Part shown: piece by piece, positions 49,821-60,881 of the stretch | Layout: the number at the start of each line of letters is the position of its first letter | Position numbering within the stretch: position 1 is the stretch's first letter | NCBI GenBank assembly: GCA_028866435.1 | Contig: JAGWIC010000002.1 | Location: 1-64,000, forward strand | Direction: 5' to 3' | From: Lysobacteraceae bacterium | Lineage (GTDB): Bacteria; Pseudomonadota; Gammaproteobacteria; Xanthomonadales; Rhodanobacteraceae | Length of the DNA: 64,000 nt | Position numbers and translations under genes: made by a program | Notes under the pieces: generated by a model | Databases searched by the model: none | What the model saw: only the letters and a program-made list of their open reading frames with translations | What the model was told of the DNA's origin: nothing

Positions 49821-51730
49821 GGCTGTCCATCCTCGCTCGGAACGCCACCATGGCGTTGTTGATATTCAAGTTCGAATTTTCGCCGCAGCAGCGCGCCGGG
49901 ATCATCCGGTACCCGTTGCAGCGCATGTTGCAGATCCGCCGGCAACTTTGACGCGGGATCTTCTCTGGACGGCGCGCCGAGCTCGTGCGGTGCGGCCTTT
50001 CCGGCGGGAACTCCGGGCTTGCCGGCCAGGGCCTTGTCCATCTGCCGCTTCAACGCCTGCTGCGCCTGCTCGGTCTGCGCCTGCTGCGCCGCTTGCTGCT
50101 GCGCGCTCTGCGGCCTGGGCTGATCGGCGCCCGCGCTGTTGCCGGTCTTGTCCTTGCCCGACTTGTCCTGGCCGGACTGATCCTGTGGCTGGCCATTCTG
50201 GTTCTTCGGCCCCGAGGGCTTGGCGCCCTCCTGGCCGGGCTTTTGCGGCGGCGTCTCCGGCTTGCCACTGTTGCCCTGATCGCCGGCGGACGAATCGCCC
50301 CGGCCCTTGTTCTGGTCCTGCTGGCCTTTCTGCTTTTGCTGGCCCGACGAAGGTTTCTGCTGCTTTTTCTGCTGCTTCAGCCAGTCCTCGACGGCCTGCC
50401 GGTTGGCCTTCGCGTCGGCATTGGCCGGGTCCGACTTCAGCGCCTCGTCGTAGGCCTTGATCGCCTCCCGGTAATGCTGCGTCTTGGCCAGGGCATTGCC
50501 ACGGTTATAGGCAGCGTCCGTCCCGGCCACATGCTGCAGCACCTGCGCCGCCGCGGCGTAGTCGCCGGCGCGGTAAGCCGCCGCCGCACGCCACGCCGGA
50601 TCGCGGGCAAGCTGCTGCGCCTGTTTGGGGTGACCGTCGCGCAGGGCCTGCGCGGCCTGCTGGTCGGGGCGCTGCCACAGGTTCTGCCAGGTACCCGCCC
50701 GCGCCGTGTTCGGCAGCAACGGCAGCAGCACCAGCGGCAGCAACAGCAGCCAGCCGCGCCTGAATCCCAGCGCCACGATCAACAGCAGCGGCAGCAACAA
50801 CCAGGGGCCGCGATCCTGCCAGGCATCACCGACCTGGCCGGAAGCGAGCGTGGCCGACGCGGTGCTCAATTCGGCGTGCAGCGCGTGGATGTCCTGCTGG
50901 TTGGCCGTCATCGCGGCGTAGCGACCGCCGCCGGCGGCCGCCAGCTCGGCGAGCGCGGCATCGTCGCGGCCCGCCAGCACCATGTGGCCATTCGCATCGT
51001 GCAGGAAACCGCCGGCGGGCAAGGGTATCGGCCCGCCCTGTTCGGTACCTGCGCCCAGCACCGATACCCTCACGCCTGCCGCCCTGGCCGCGCGGGCGGC
51101 GGCATCGGCGGCGGCATCCGCCTGATCCGTGATCAGCACCAGCGAGCCGCCACCGGCGCCGGCATCCCTGATCAGCTTGACGCCCAGCGCGATGGCTGCC
51201 GCCGCGTCGTTGCCGTCGACCGGCATGGTATCCGGCGCCATCGCATCGAACAGGTCGTCGAGACTGTGCGCGTCGGAGGTCAGCGGTGCCACCACGAACG
51301 CCTCACCGGCGTAGCCGATCAGCGCGTTCATGCCGTCGCGGTTGCTGGCCAGCAGGTCGTGCGCCTTGTAGCGGGCGCGATCGAGCCGGCTCGGCAGCAT
51401 GTCGCGGGCGAGCATGTGTTGCGACAACGACATCGCCACCACCTGCACGGCGCGGCTGGCGTACAGCGGTTGCCGGACCCGGCTCCAGGTGGGCCCGGCC
51501 AGCGCCAGCGCGGCCAGCGTCCATCCGAGCAGGAACAGCCACGCCGGCAGGCGGCGCCGGCCCGCGGGTCCGTGCAGCAGGTGCGGTAGCAATTCGGGAT
51601 CGACCAGCCGGGACAGCTCCAGTTGCGCGCCACCACGGCGCAGGCCCAGCCACGCCAACCAGGGCAGCAGGATCAGGGCAAGCAACCATGCCGGCCGCAG
51701 GAAGTGGAATTGATGCAGCATCTCGTTCAT
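49817..51730 (-). CDS. Fused BatB (VWA) - BatC (TPR) protein with low-complexity C-terminus
   Basis: Aerotolerance N-terminal TM region, VWA-like domain, TPR segment (AAYRAGDYAAAAQVLQHVAGTDAAYNRGNALAKTQHYREAIKAYDEALKSDPANADAKANRQAVEDWLK), then a K/Q/G/P-rich tail. Confidence 0.85.
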   Translation of the reverse strand: MNEMLHQFHFLRPAWLLALILLPWLAWLGLRRGGAQLELSRLVDPELLPHLLHGPAGRRRLPAWLFLLGWTLAALALAGPTWSRVRQPLYASRAVQVVAMSLSQHMLARDMLPSRLDRARYKAHDLLASNRDGMNALIGYAGEAFVVAPLTSDAHSLDDLFDAMAPDTMPVDGNDAAAAIALGVKLIRDAGAGGGSLVLITDQADAAADAAARAARAAGVRVSVLGAGTEQGGPIPLPAGGFLHDANGHMVLAGRDDAALAELAAAGGGRYAAMTANQQDIHALHAELSTASATLASGQVGDAWQDRGPWLLLPLLLIVALGFRRGWLLLLPLVLLPLLPNTARAGTWQNLWQRPDQQAAQALRDGHPKQAQQLARDPAWRAAAAYRAGDYAAAAQVLQHVAGTDAAYNRGNALAKTQHYREAIKAYDEALKSDPANADAKANRQAVEDWLKQQKKQQKPSSGQQKQKGQQDQNKGRGDSSAGDQGNSGKPETPPQKPGQEGAKPSGPKNQNGQPQDQSGQDKSGKDKTGNSAGADQPRPQSAQQQAAQQAQTEQAQQALKRQMDKALAGKPGVPAGKAAPHELGAPSREDPASKLPADLQHALQRVPDDPGALLRRKFELEYQQRHGGVPSEDGQP

Positions 51731-52713
51731 GCGGATGGCTCGACGACACGCGCGAAGCGACGCGGGGCGATCGCCAGCAGCAACAGCATCAGCGCCGCCA
51801 GCAGCGGCCAGCGGAACAGCTCATGGCGCGGACGCAGGCTCGGCCCCCGCTGCGGCATCGGCTCGAGTGCGCTGATGGCGCGATAGGCATCGGCCAGCTG
51901 GCGGCTGTCGGTGGCCCGGAAGAACTGCCCGCCGGTCTCGGTCGCGATCGTGGTCAGCATCCTGGCATCGAGGTCGGCCGAAGGATTGACCACCTGGCTG
52001 CCGAAGAACCCGTCCACCCGCATCCGCGTGGCGCCGATACCGATCGTGTAGATGCGCACACCGGCGGCCTTGGCCGCGCGCGCCGCCTCGAGCGGGGTGA
52101 TGCTGCCGGCGTTGTTGACGCCATCGGTGAGCAGCACCAGCACGCGCGCCTGCTCGGGCAGCGCGGACAAGCGCTTGACCGCCACCGCGATGGCGTCGCC
52201 GATCGCCGTCTCCGTCCCCGCCAGGCCCACCGCGGCACCTTGCAGTTGCGCCCGCACCGCCGACAAGTCGTAGGTGAGCGGCGTGACCAGGAAGGCCTGG
52301 CTGCCGAACAGGATCAAGCCCATTTCGTCGCCGCGGCGGCGGGCGATGAAATCGCCGGCGATGGCCTCCACCGCGCCGAAGCGGCTGACCGGCTTTCCCG
52401 CCAGCTGCATGTCTTCGGTGTGCATGCTGCCCGAAAGATCCACCGCCAGCATCACCGCGCGTCCGCTGCGCTGCTGCGCCTGCGGCGGTCCTATCCATTG
52501 CGGTCGCGCGGCGGCGATCAGCAGGCAGATCCAGGCCAGCACCAGCAACCCGCGCGCCATGCCGCCGGCGCGGACATCCGCCACCTGGGACAGGCGCACG
52601 CCCGGCTGTGGCAGGTGCAAGGCCTGCCCGGGCGAGGCCGGCCGCAGCCAGCGCCGCAGCAGCCATGGCAGCGGCAGCAGCACGATCATCCAGGGCCAGG
52701 CGAAGTCAGCCAT
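51727..52713 (-). CDS. batA: BatA-like VWA-domain protein
   Basis: MIDAS-containing AVMLAVDLSGSMHTEDM; TM segments at both ends; overlaps neighbouring genes. Confidence 0.88.
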   Translation of the reverse strand: MADFAWPWMIVLLPLPWLLRRWLRPASPGQALHLPQPGVRLSQVADVRAGGMARGLLVLAWICLLIAAARPQWIGPPQAQQRSGRAVMLAVDLSGSMHTEDMQLAGKPVSRFGAVEAIAGDFIARRRGDEMGLILFGSQAFLVTPLTYDLSAVRAQLQGAAVGLAGTETAIGDAIAVAVKRLSALPEQARVLVLLTDGVNNAGSITPLEAARAAKAAGVRIYTIGIGATRMRVDGFFGSQVVNPSADLDARMLTTIATETGGQFFRATDSRQLADAYRAISALEPMPQRGPSLRPRHELFRWPLLAALMLLLLAIAPRRFARVVEPSA

Positions 52714-53227
52714 CGGATGGCTCCCGCGCAGCGGGCTTCCATCGACGCGGATTGACCGCCAGCTTCAGCCATGCGCGCATCGCGTCCACCGTGGCCGCTT
52801 CGTCGCCCGAGCACGGCGGCTGGTAGATCAGCCGATCCAGCGCCAGCAACTGCTGCAGGCCGGTGGCGTCGATCGGCACCCGCGCCAGGGTCAACCGCCA
52901 GGCTTCGCCGCGCTGCTGCCCCGCCAGCGGCTCATGCTGCCGCGCCACCCGGCGCAGCAACTGATGCAGGGCGTTGAAGCGGGCGGCGGAATCCGTGGCA
53001 TGGCGGTGCAGAATCTGCTCGAACTCAAGCACGACCCGCCGCTGCCCCGCCCGCGTCCTGCGCCGGTGCTGCCACCACCAGAGACCGGCGCACACGACGA
53101 TCAACAGCATCCCGGCCAGTACCCACCAGCCGGGTGCCGGTGGCCACCACGGGGGCGGCGCCGGCAGATGGATATCGCGCAGGCTCGGCCCCGGGCTGGC
53201 GGGAACTGGCGTGGCCGGCAGCGTCAT
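52706..53227 (-). CDS. DUF4381 domain membrane protein
   Basis: LRDIHLPAPPPWWPPAPGWWVLAGMLLIVVCAGLWWW is characteristic of DUF4381 in MoxR/Bat operons. Confidence 0.87.
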   Translation of the reverse strand: MTLPATPVPASPGPSLRDIHLPAPPPWWPPAPGWWVLAGMLLIVVCAGLWWWQHRRRTRAGQRRVVLEFEQILHRHATDSAARFNALHQLLRRVARQHEPLAGQQRGEAWRLTLARVPIDATGLQQLLALDRLIYQPPCSGDEAATVDAMRAWLKLAVNPRRWKPAAREPSDG

Positions 53228-54162
53228 CGGGCGCCGCTCCTGGCCGCCGCCAGCACGCCGGTCACGGCATCGAGCGGGTCGGTCGCGCCATCGATGGTGT
53301 TGCAGCGCAGCCCCAGCGACGCGGCAAGCCCGCCGAGCCGGGCAGGACCGGCACCCATGGCGCGTTGAAAATCCTCTCGCTGACGCGCCGTGTGCAGCAA
53401 CACCTCACGCCGCTCGCCCTCGTGTTCCAGCGGATAACGACCTGGCGGTGGCGGTACCAGTTCCAGCGGGTCGGCGACCACCAGCACGCTCACAGCCGCG
53501 CGCGAAACCAGGTCCAGCATGCGTTGCCGTGCGGAGGCGTCGCAGCTGCAGCCATCGCTGACCAGCAGCACGCGCGTGGCGCCATGCTGCACGCGCGACG
53601 CCCGCGCCAAGGCATCGCCCAGCGACTCCGGCCGGCCCGGCGCCGGCGACGCGTCCCACGCGGCCATGGCGCCGCAGACCGCCAGGGCGCCACGCGACCC
53701 CGGCTGCGGGCGCAACACATGTTGAACCGGACCGAATGCCATCACCCCGACCCGCTCGCCGGCACGCACCGCATACCATGCCGCCGCGGCCGCGACGCGC
53801 GCCGCCTGCACCGACTTGAAGCGGCTGCGGGTACCGAAGCGCATGCTGGCATGGGTATCGAGCATGATCAGCAGCGAGCCCTCGCGGTCCTCCTGGAACA
53901 GCTTGGTGTGCAACTTTCCGCTGCGGGCGGTGAGCCGCCAGTCGAGCCGGCGCACGTCGTCGCCCGCCTGATAGACACGGGATTCCGCGTAATCCATGCC
54001 ACGGCCGTAAAGGCGGCTCGATTGCTGACCGCTGCGGCCGGCGCGACTGTGCACGGGCGCCATCCGGCTGCGGCCGATCCTGGCGCGCAACGCGATCAGC
54101 TCGGCCAGCGAGACGCGGGTGCGGCCCTCGCCTGTGCGATCCATCGGTACGACGGCGCTCAC
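53224..54162 (-). CDS. DUF58 domain protein
   Basis: GRGMDYAESRVYQAGDDVRRLDWRLTARSGKLHTKLFQEDREGSLLIMLDTHASM. Confidence 0.9.
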   Translation of the reverse strand: MSAVVPMDRTGEGRTRVSLAELIALRARIGRSRMAPVHSRAGRSGQQSSRLYGRGMDYAESRVYQAGDDVRRLDWRLTARSGKLHTKLFQEDREGSLLIMLDTHASMRFGTRSRFKSVQAARVAAAAAWYAVRAGERVGVMAFGPVQHVLRPQPGSRGALAVCGAMAAWDASPAPGRPESLGDALARASRVQHGATRVLLVSDGCSCDASARQRMLDLVSRAAVSVLVVADPLELVPPPPGRYPLEHEGERREVLLHTARQREDFQRAMGAGPARLGGLAASLGLRCNTIDGATDPLDAVTGVLAAARSGAR

Positions 54163-55154
54163 GGCAGCGGCACGAGATCCAGCAGGCGATCGATGACCCT
54201 GTCCGGTCGCACGCCCTCGGCCTCCGCTTCGTAGCTGAGCAGTATCCGGTGCCGCAGCACTTCATGCGCGATGGTGTGGACGTCCTGGGGCAGCACGTAG
54301 TTGCGGCCGGCCAGCCAGGCAACCGCACGCGAGCAGCGATCCAGCGCAATCGTGGCGCGGGGGCTGCCGCCCCAGGCGATCCAGCGCTTGAGCTCGCTGC
54401 CGTAGCGCCCCGCATCGCGGCTGGCCAGCACCAGCTGGGTGATGTATTCCTCCAGTGCCGGCGCCATGTAGACGGCCATGGCGGCATCGCGGGCCTGGAA
54501 CACCGCGGACTGGCTCAACGAGGGTGCGGCCGGCGCCGCCGGGCGATGGCGCCGTGCCGCCTGCTCCCTTGCCAGCTTCAGGATCGCCAGCTCGGCGGCG
54601 GCGTCGGGATAGCCGATCGTCACATGCATCAGGAAGCGATCCAGCTGCGCCTCAGGCAGGGTGAACGTGCCCTCCTGCTCGATCGGATTCTGCGTCGCCA
54701 TGACCATGAACAGCTCGGGCAACTTCCACGTGCTGCGACCCACCGTTATCTGCTGCTCGCCCATCGCCTCCAGCAGCGCCGACTGCACCTTGGCGGGAGC
54801 GCGGTTGATCTCGTCGGCGAGGATGATGTTGTGGAACAGGGGACCGCGCTCGAACTCGAAGCTGCCCGATTGCGGGCGGAAGACGTCGGTACCGGTGAGG
54901 TCGGCGGGCAGCAGGTCGGGCGTGAATTGTACGCGGTGGAAATCCGCCTCGATCCGCGACGCCAGCGCCTTGACCGCGGTGGTCTTGGCCAGGCCGGGCG
55001 CGCCCTCGACCAGCAGGTGGCCATCGGCAAGCAACGCCACCAGCAGGCAGTCGATCAGATGGGGCTGGCCGATGATGCAACGCTGCAGGTCCTCCCGCAG
55101 CCTCCCGAATGACAGTTGCAGTTCGGTGGCGGGCTGGCTTTCAGGCATGTCCAT
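54159..55154 (-). CDS. MoxR-family AAA+ ATPase
   Basis: DGHLLVEGAPGLAKTTAVKALASRIEADFHRVQFTPDLLPADLTGTDVFRPQSGSFEFERGPLFHNIILADEINRAPAKVQSALLEAMGEQQIT. Confidence 0.95.
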   Translation of the reverse strand: MDMPESQPATELQLSFGRLREDLQRCIIGQPHLIDCLLVALLADGHLLVEGAPGLAKTTAVKALASRIEADFHRVQFTPDLLPADLTGTDVFRPQSGSFEFERGPLFHNIILADEINRAPAKVQSALLEAMGEQQITVGRSTWKLPELFMVMATQNPIEQEGTFTLPEAQLDRFLMHVTIGYPDAAAELAILKLAREQAARRHRPAAPAAPSLSQSAVFQARDAAMAVYMAPALEEYITQLVLASRDAGRYGSELKRWIAWGGSPRATIALDRCSRAVAWLAGRNYVLPQDVHTIAHEVLRHRILLSYEAEAEGVRPDRVIDRLLDLVPLP

Positions 55155-55280
55155 GGTCGATTCCGTCTCTACGTGACGCCGTTGGATTTCGACGCGCCTG
55201 CCATCGCCTGCGGTCGTACCGGCGTGCTACTGACCATGGCGGGAAAAAAAAGTTTAGTCGGCCCGAAGGCGACCCGGCTG

Positions 55281-55312
55281 AAAAAAAAGAGGCGGCCTGG
55301 GCCGCCTCTTTC
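55281..55312 (-). terminator. Intrinsic terminator after pilQ (minus strand)
   Basis: Minus strand reads AAAGAGGCGGCC-CA-GGCCGCCTCTTTTTTTT: strong hairpin plus U-tract. Confidence 0.88.
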
Positions 55313-55337
55313 CATGCCTGTCGCGCCAGCGCGTCGT

Positions 55338-57608
55338 CTACTGCAGGGTCTGGCTGAGGATGCGCGGGGTCACGAAGATCAGCAGCTCCGCCTTGGTCTC
55401 GGTCCGGTTCGTGTTGCGGAACAGGAAGCCGATACCCGGGATGTCGCCCAGTCCGGGCACCTTGGTCACCGTGTTCGACTTGTTGACCTCGTAGATGCCA
55501 CCCAGCACCACCGTCTGGCCATTGTCCACCAAGGCGGAGGTATTCACCTCGCGGGTATCGATGGTCGGCACCTGGCCGCTGCCGGGAACGGTCACGTAGC
55601 CGGCCAGCGCATCCTTCTTCACGTTGATCGCGAGATAGACGCGGTTGTCGGCGGTGATGGTCGGTGTGACCTTCAGTTCGAGCACGGCATCCTTGAAGGC
55701 GACCGTGGCGGTGCCGCTGCCGGCCGCACCCGTGCCCGAGTTCTGGTAGGTGACGTAGCCGATCTCCTGGCCTTGACGGATCACCGCCTGCTGCTGGTTG
55801 GCGGTGATGACACGCGGACTGGAGATGACCTCGCTGCGACCTTCGGTCTGGCCGGCCGAAAGCTCCAGGTCCAGGGCGTAATTGGCACCGAGGATCGCGA
55901 GACCGACGCTGCTGGCGCCGGCACTGGTGGCCGGGAGGTTTACGTTGAAGCCACCGGGCAGGGTGACGGAACCCGGGTAGGGGCGACTGCCCGCAGGATT
56001 CCCGTTGTCGTTCCAGGTCTGCACGGCGTTGTTGTAGGTGACGTCGTTGTTGTGGATGCCGGTGGCGTAGCTCAGCGCCCCGCTGCCGGTCGGCCCGGCG
56101 GTGATGATGTTGCCCTTGTTGGTCTGGCTGCCGGAAACGCCCCACTTCACGCCCAGCTCGCGGGTGAAGTCGTCGGTCGCGACCACGATGCGCGACTCGA
56201 TCAGCACCTGCTGCACCGGCTTGTCCAGCACCGCAATCAGCGCGCGCAACTGCTTGATCTTCTCGGGCGTGTCGTTGAGCAGCAAGGTATTGGTGCGTTC
56301 ATCGTAGGAAACGCTGCCACGGGTCGAGAGGAAGCCGCGCTGGGTGTTTGCGCTGCCACCGCCGCCGCCGCCCTGTTTGGCGCCGCTGGTCAGCAGCGTC
56401 GCAATATCCTTCGCCTTGCCGTAGCTGATCGGAATATAGGCGGTGACCAGCTCGGCGGTATCCTGTGCCTTGAGCTTGGCCTCTGCCACGTCCTGTTCGT
56501 ATTTGGCCAGCTCCTGCTGCGGCGCGACCCAGATCACGTTGCCGTTGCGGCGCTTGTCCAGGCCCTTCGCACGGAGGATCACGTCCAGCGCCTGATCCCA
56601 TGGCACGTTGACCAGGCGCAGCGTGATGCTGCCGCCGACGCTGTCCGAAGCGACCAGGTTCAGGCCGGAAATGTCGGCAATCAGCTGCAGCGCCGAGCGT
56701 ACCGGAATGTCCTGGAAGTTGAAGGTCACGCGCTTGCCGCTGTAGCTGGGCGCCTTGTCGGGCGCCACCAGGCCATCCGTCTTGGCCGCTGCCTTCTTCG
56801 GCGCGACCTCGACGACGTACTGGTTGGCGGACTGGTAGGACGAAGTCTCCACATCGCCGCGGACCGCGATTTCCATGCGCGCCCCGCCGCCCAGGCCGGC
56901 GCGGGTGACGATCGACTGCACCGGTGTGGCGAAGTCCGTGGTATCCAGGCGCTGGGCGAGATTGGCCGGGAGGTTGGCATGGTCGATGGTGACCAGCACC
57001 TTGTCTCCCTGATGGGTCATCTCGGCGTTGGCGCCGCTCCCGCTGAAGCTGACCAGCACACGGCCCTCGCCGTTCGGGCCACGCCGAAAATCGATGTTGG
57101 AGATCGTCGGACCCGCCGAGGAGGAGGGCAAGGCCTTCGTGGGGTCGATCGAGGCGGCCGTGGTCACCGACTGGTCGGCCTGGCCGTTGTTGACCACAAG
57201 CAGGAGGCTGTGGCCTTCAATCCGGGAGCGATAGCTCGATTCACGCATCAGCTCGACCACCACGCGGGTACGCCCGCCGGCCGACACCGCCGACACGCCG
57301 GAAGTCGAGCCCTTGCCGATGGCGAGGTGGCGCGGCGCCGCATTGACCGTGTTGGCAAAGTCCACCGCGATGCGCGGCGGATTGCCGGTGGTGAAGATGC
57401 TCGGCTGCGGCACCGGGCTGTCACCGAAGTCCATCTTCAACTCGACGTTGCCACCGGGCAAGGCCTCATAGCTGATGTTCTTCAGCGTGGTGGTGGCTGC
57501 CATGGCCACGCCCGCCCAAGTCGTGCCTGCGAGCAGGATGCCCATCAAGATGTAACGGCTTGCATGGCGCATGACACGGCCCCGAAGGAGTTGAATTTGG
57601 TTGGTCAT
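55338..57608 (-). CDS. pilQ: Type IV pilus secretin PilQ
   Basis: AMIN domain, YSGKRVTFNFQDIPVRSALQLIADISGLNLVASDSVGGSITLRLVNVPWDQALDVILRAKGL (STN), secretin C-terminus. Confidence 0.95.
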   Translation of the reverse strand: MTNQIQLLRGRVMRHASRYILMGILLAGTTWAGVAMAATTTLKNISYEALPGGNVELKMDFGDSPVPQPSIFTTGNPPRIAVDFANTVNAAPRHLAIGKGSTSGVSAVSAGGRTRVVVELMRESSYRSRIEGHSLLLVVNNGQADQSVTTAASIDPTKALPSSSAGPTISNIDFRRGPNGEGRVLVSFSGSGANAEMTHQGDKVLVTIDHANLPANLAQRLDTTDFATPVQSIVTRAGLGGGARMEIAVRGDVETSSYQSANQYVVEVAPKKAAAKTDGLVAPDKAPSYSGKRVTFNFQDIPVRSALQLIADISGLNLVASDSVGGSITLRLVNVPWDQALDVILRAKGLDKRRNGNVIWVAPQQELAKYEQDVAEAKLKAQDTAELVTAYIPISYGKAKDIATLLTSGAKQGGGGGGSANTQRGFLSTRGSVSYDERTNTLLLNDTPEKIKQLRALIAVLDKPVQQVLIESRIVVATDDFTRELGVKWGVSGSQTNKGNIITAGPTGSGALSYATGIHNNDVTYNNAVQTWNDNGNPAGSRPYPGSVTLPGGFNVNLPATSAGASSVGLAILGANYALDLELSAGQTEGRSEVISSPRVITANQQQAVIRQGQEIGYVTYQNSGTGAAGSGTATVAFKDAVLELKVTPTITADNRVYLAINVKKDALAGYVTVPGSGQVPTIDTREVNTSALVDNGQTVVLGGIYEVNKSNTVTKVPGLGDIPGIGFLFRNTNRTETKAELLIFVTPRILSQTLQ

Positions 57609-57627
57609 TGCATCTGCCCCTGTCTAC

Positions 57628-58170
57628 CTATTGCTCGCCGAGCGCGATGCTGGCGGGACGTTCCATCCAGCCACCATTGCCGTTGGGAACCAGCTCGACC
57701 AGGTCGACATGGTCTTCGCTGATAGCGGTGATGCGCCCGTAGTTCTGACCCATGTACTCGTTGACATGGACACGATGAATCACCCCACCCGGATCCTTGA
57801 TCAGGACTTCCATGTTCGCGCCGACGCCCACGGTGCCAACCATCTTGAGGCTGTCGAGCGCAAACATTTCCAGCGGCTCACGGGCGCGATTGGCATCGGG
57901 CCGCGGACCGCTGGCGGTAGTGTTGGTCTGCAGTTCAGCCGTGCTCGGGCTGAAGGGGTCGCGCAGGTTCTGGTCGTCGTACTTGAATGTCTCGAAGGTC
58001 TTGATCACCGGCAAGGGCTGGATCGGCGCGCCTTTCTTGGCCTTCTCCTGGGCGACCCAATTGCGAAGATCCGACATGCCGCGTGTGCAACCGGCGAGCA
58101 TCAGCGCCGTTGCGATCATCAGCAGCAGTCGCGCGGCATGCGCGGGCTTGGAGGCGGTGAACGTGCTCAT
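57628..58170 (-). CDS. pilP: Type IV pilus lipoprotein PilP
   Basis: Lipobox LMLAGCTRGMSDLRNWVAQEKAKKGAPIQPLPVIKTFETFKYDDQNLRDPFSP. Confidence 0.94.
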   Translation of the reverse strand: MSTFTASKPAHAARLLLMIATALMLAGCTRGMSDLRNWVAQEKAKKGAPIQPLPVIKTFETFKYDDQNLRDPFSPSTAELQTNTTASGPRPDANRAREPLEMFALDSLKMVGTVGVGANMEVLIKDPGGVIHRVHVNEYMGQNYGRITAISEDHVDLVELVPNGNGGWMERPASIALGEQ

Positions 58171-58823
58171 CGTTTTGCCCCCGCCGTCTTCTTTTTCATC
58201 TGCGCAGCGCTTTCCTCGTCATCAAGATAACGGTATGTCTTGACCGTGCCTTGCAGCACGAGCTGTCCGCCGGACGCCTCGCCGGCCTTGCCGGGCGTCT
58301 TCGGCGTCAGCGAGACATCATGCAGGGTGAGGATGACCACCCGCGGGAGGGACGCCACGCCGCTGATGAAGGCGCCGAACTGGTGATAGGTGCCGGTCAT
58401 CCGCAAGGTGATCGGCTTCTCCGCATAAAAGTCTTTCGGCGTTTCCGGCCCCGGCTGGAACAAGTCGGTCTCGATTCCGGCCGCCTGCGCGGTTTGCGAG
58501 ATATCGACCAGCAGCTCGGGCATCTCGGTCTTGCTGGGCAGCTGGCGCAGCAGCTGGCGCAGCATGTCCTGCATCTCATCGAGTTGCTGCTGCAAGGCCT
58601 CGAGATTGACCGATTTGGCCTGCTTCTGCGCAAACTCCTTCTTGAGCGCGTCTTCCTTGCGGGCCAGGGAGCCCAGCGTGTCCTGCTGGCCGCTGATGAA
58701 GAAGTACCATCCGGCAAGCAGGACGAAGGCGCACAGCAGCCCCGTGAAAAACATCTTCACCGGCTGCGGCCAGCCGCCGACATTGTTCCGGTCAAGGTTT
58801 TGCAGATCGCTGAGGAAACTCAT
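58167..58823 (-). CDS. pilO: Type IV pilus inner-membrane protein PilO
   Basis: MSFLSDLQNLDRNNVGGWPQPVKMFFTGLLCAFVLLAGWYFFISGQQDTL...; correct operon position. Confidence 0.93.
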   Translation of the reverse strand: MSFLSDLQNLDRNNVGGWPQPVKMFFTGLLCAFVLLAGWYFFISGQQDTLGSLARKEDALKKEFAQKQAKSVNLEALQQQLDEMQDMLRQLLRQLPSKTEMPELLVDISQTAQAAGIETDLFQPGPETPKDFYAEKPITLRMTGTYHQFGAFISGVASLPRVVILTLHDVSLTPKTPGKAGEASGGQLVLQGTVKTYRYLDDEESAAQMKKKTAGAKR

Positions 58824-59571
58824 GACTTGGCCCCTCCCTTGGCCGCTGGCGCATTCGCTGCGGCAGCGCCGGACCCGGCCGGTGCCGCTGGCGCGGCCTT
58901 GTTCGGAGACGTGGTTTTCGTCGGCTTGGCCACCGTCCCCGGATGCGCCGGAGCCGCGGCGGCGGGAGACGCGCTGGAACCGGTGCCAGCCGGCTCCACC
59001 GGGGTCTTCTGCGCGTCGGCATCCTCCGCCTTCGGCCGACTCAAGGTCACGTTCAGGCCAAATGAGTAGGGCATGCGCGTGGAGTTGTGGGTATTTTCGG
59101 TCTTGGTCAGGTCGGCATGCCCCATCCAGGGCGAAGCCTCGATGTTGCGCATGTATTCGGCCACGCTCGCGTTGGATTGCGCCACCCCGTCGAGCGTCAT
59201 CGCCTGCCCGGTCTGCTTCATGGCGGTCAGGCGCGCGCTGGACGGGATGGTTTTGACCAGCTCGTCGAACAGGTGGACCATTTGCGAGCGGTCCGCCTGC
59301 AGTTGCTCGATGATCTGCTTCCTGGCGAGCAGGTGCTCGCGCACCTGTTCCAGATCCTTGATCTTGGCGATGCGGACATCGAGCTGCTTGATCTCGGTCT
59401 GCAGGTAGGTATTGCGGTCGTTCTGGTTGGCGATGCGCTGGTCCATCCAGAAGCTCCACAGCAACAGCAGGGCAACCGCCGCCACGAACGCTGCGGCCAG
59501 CTGCATGTAGAACTCGCGCTCTCGCTGTTTGCGCCGCTCGGCGCGCCAGGGGAGTAGGTTGACGTGTGCCA

Positions 59572-59572
<1 letters not shown>
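58820..59572 (-). CDS. pilN: Type IV pilus inner-membrane protein PilN
   Basis: MAHVNLLPWRAERRKQREREFYMQLAAAFVAAVALLLLWSFWMDQRI. Confidence 0.94.
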
Positions 59573-60690
<1,118 letters not shown>

Positions 60691-60881
60691 TTAAATCGAA
60701 AATTTAGCGTAATGGCAACGGTCTACGACAACTTTCTCAAGTAATTGGCGTGATGTCTACCACAATTGCAGCACGGAACCGCCTGGCGCAACCCTTGCTT
60801 GTGCCGGCCGGACCCGGGCAACAGATGCTGCGCCATCTATACTGCCCCATGTTTTGACTCAGGTCTCGCTATCCTCACACC

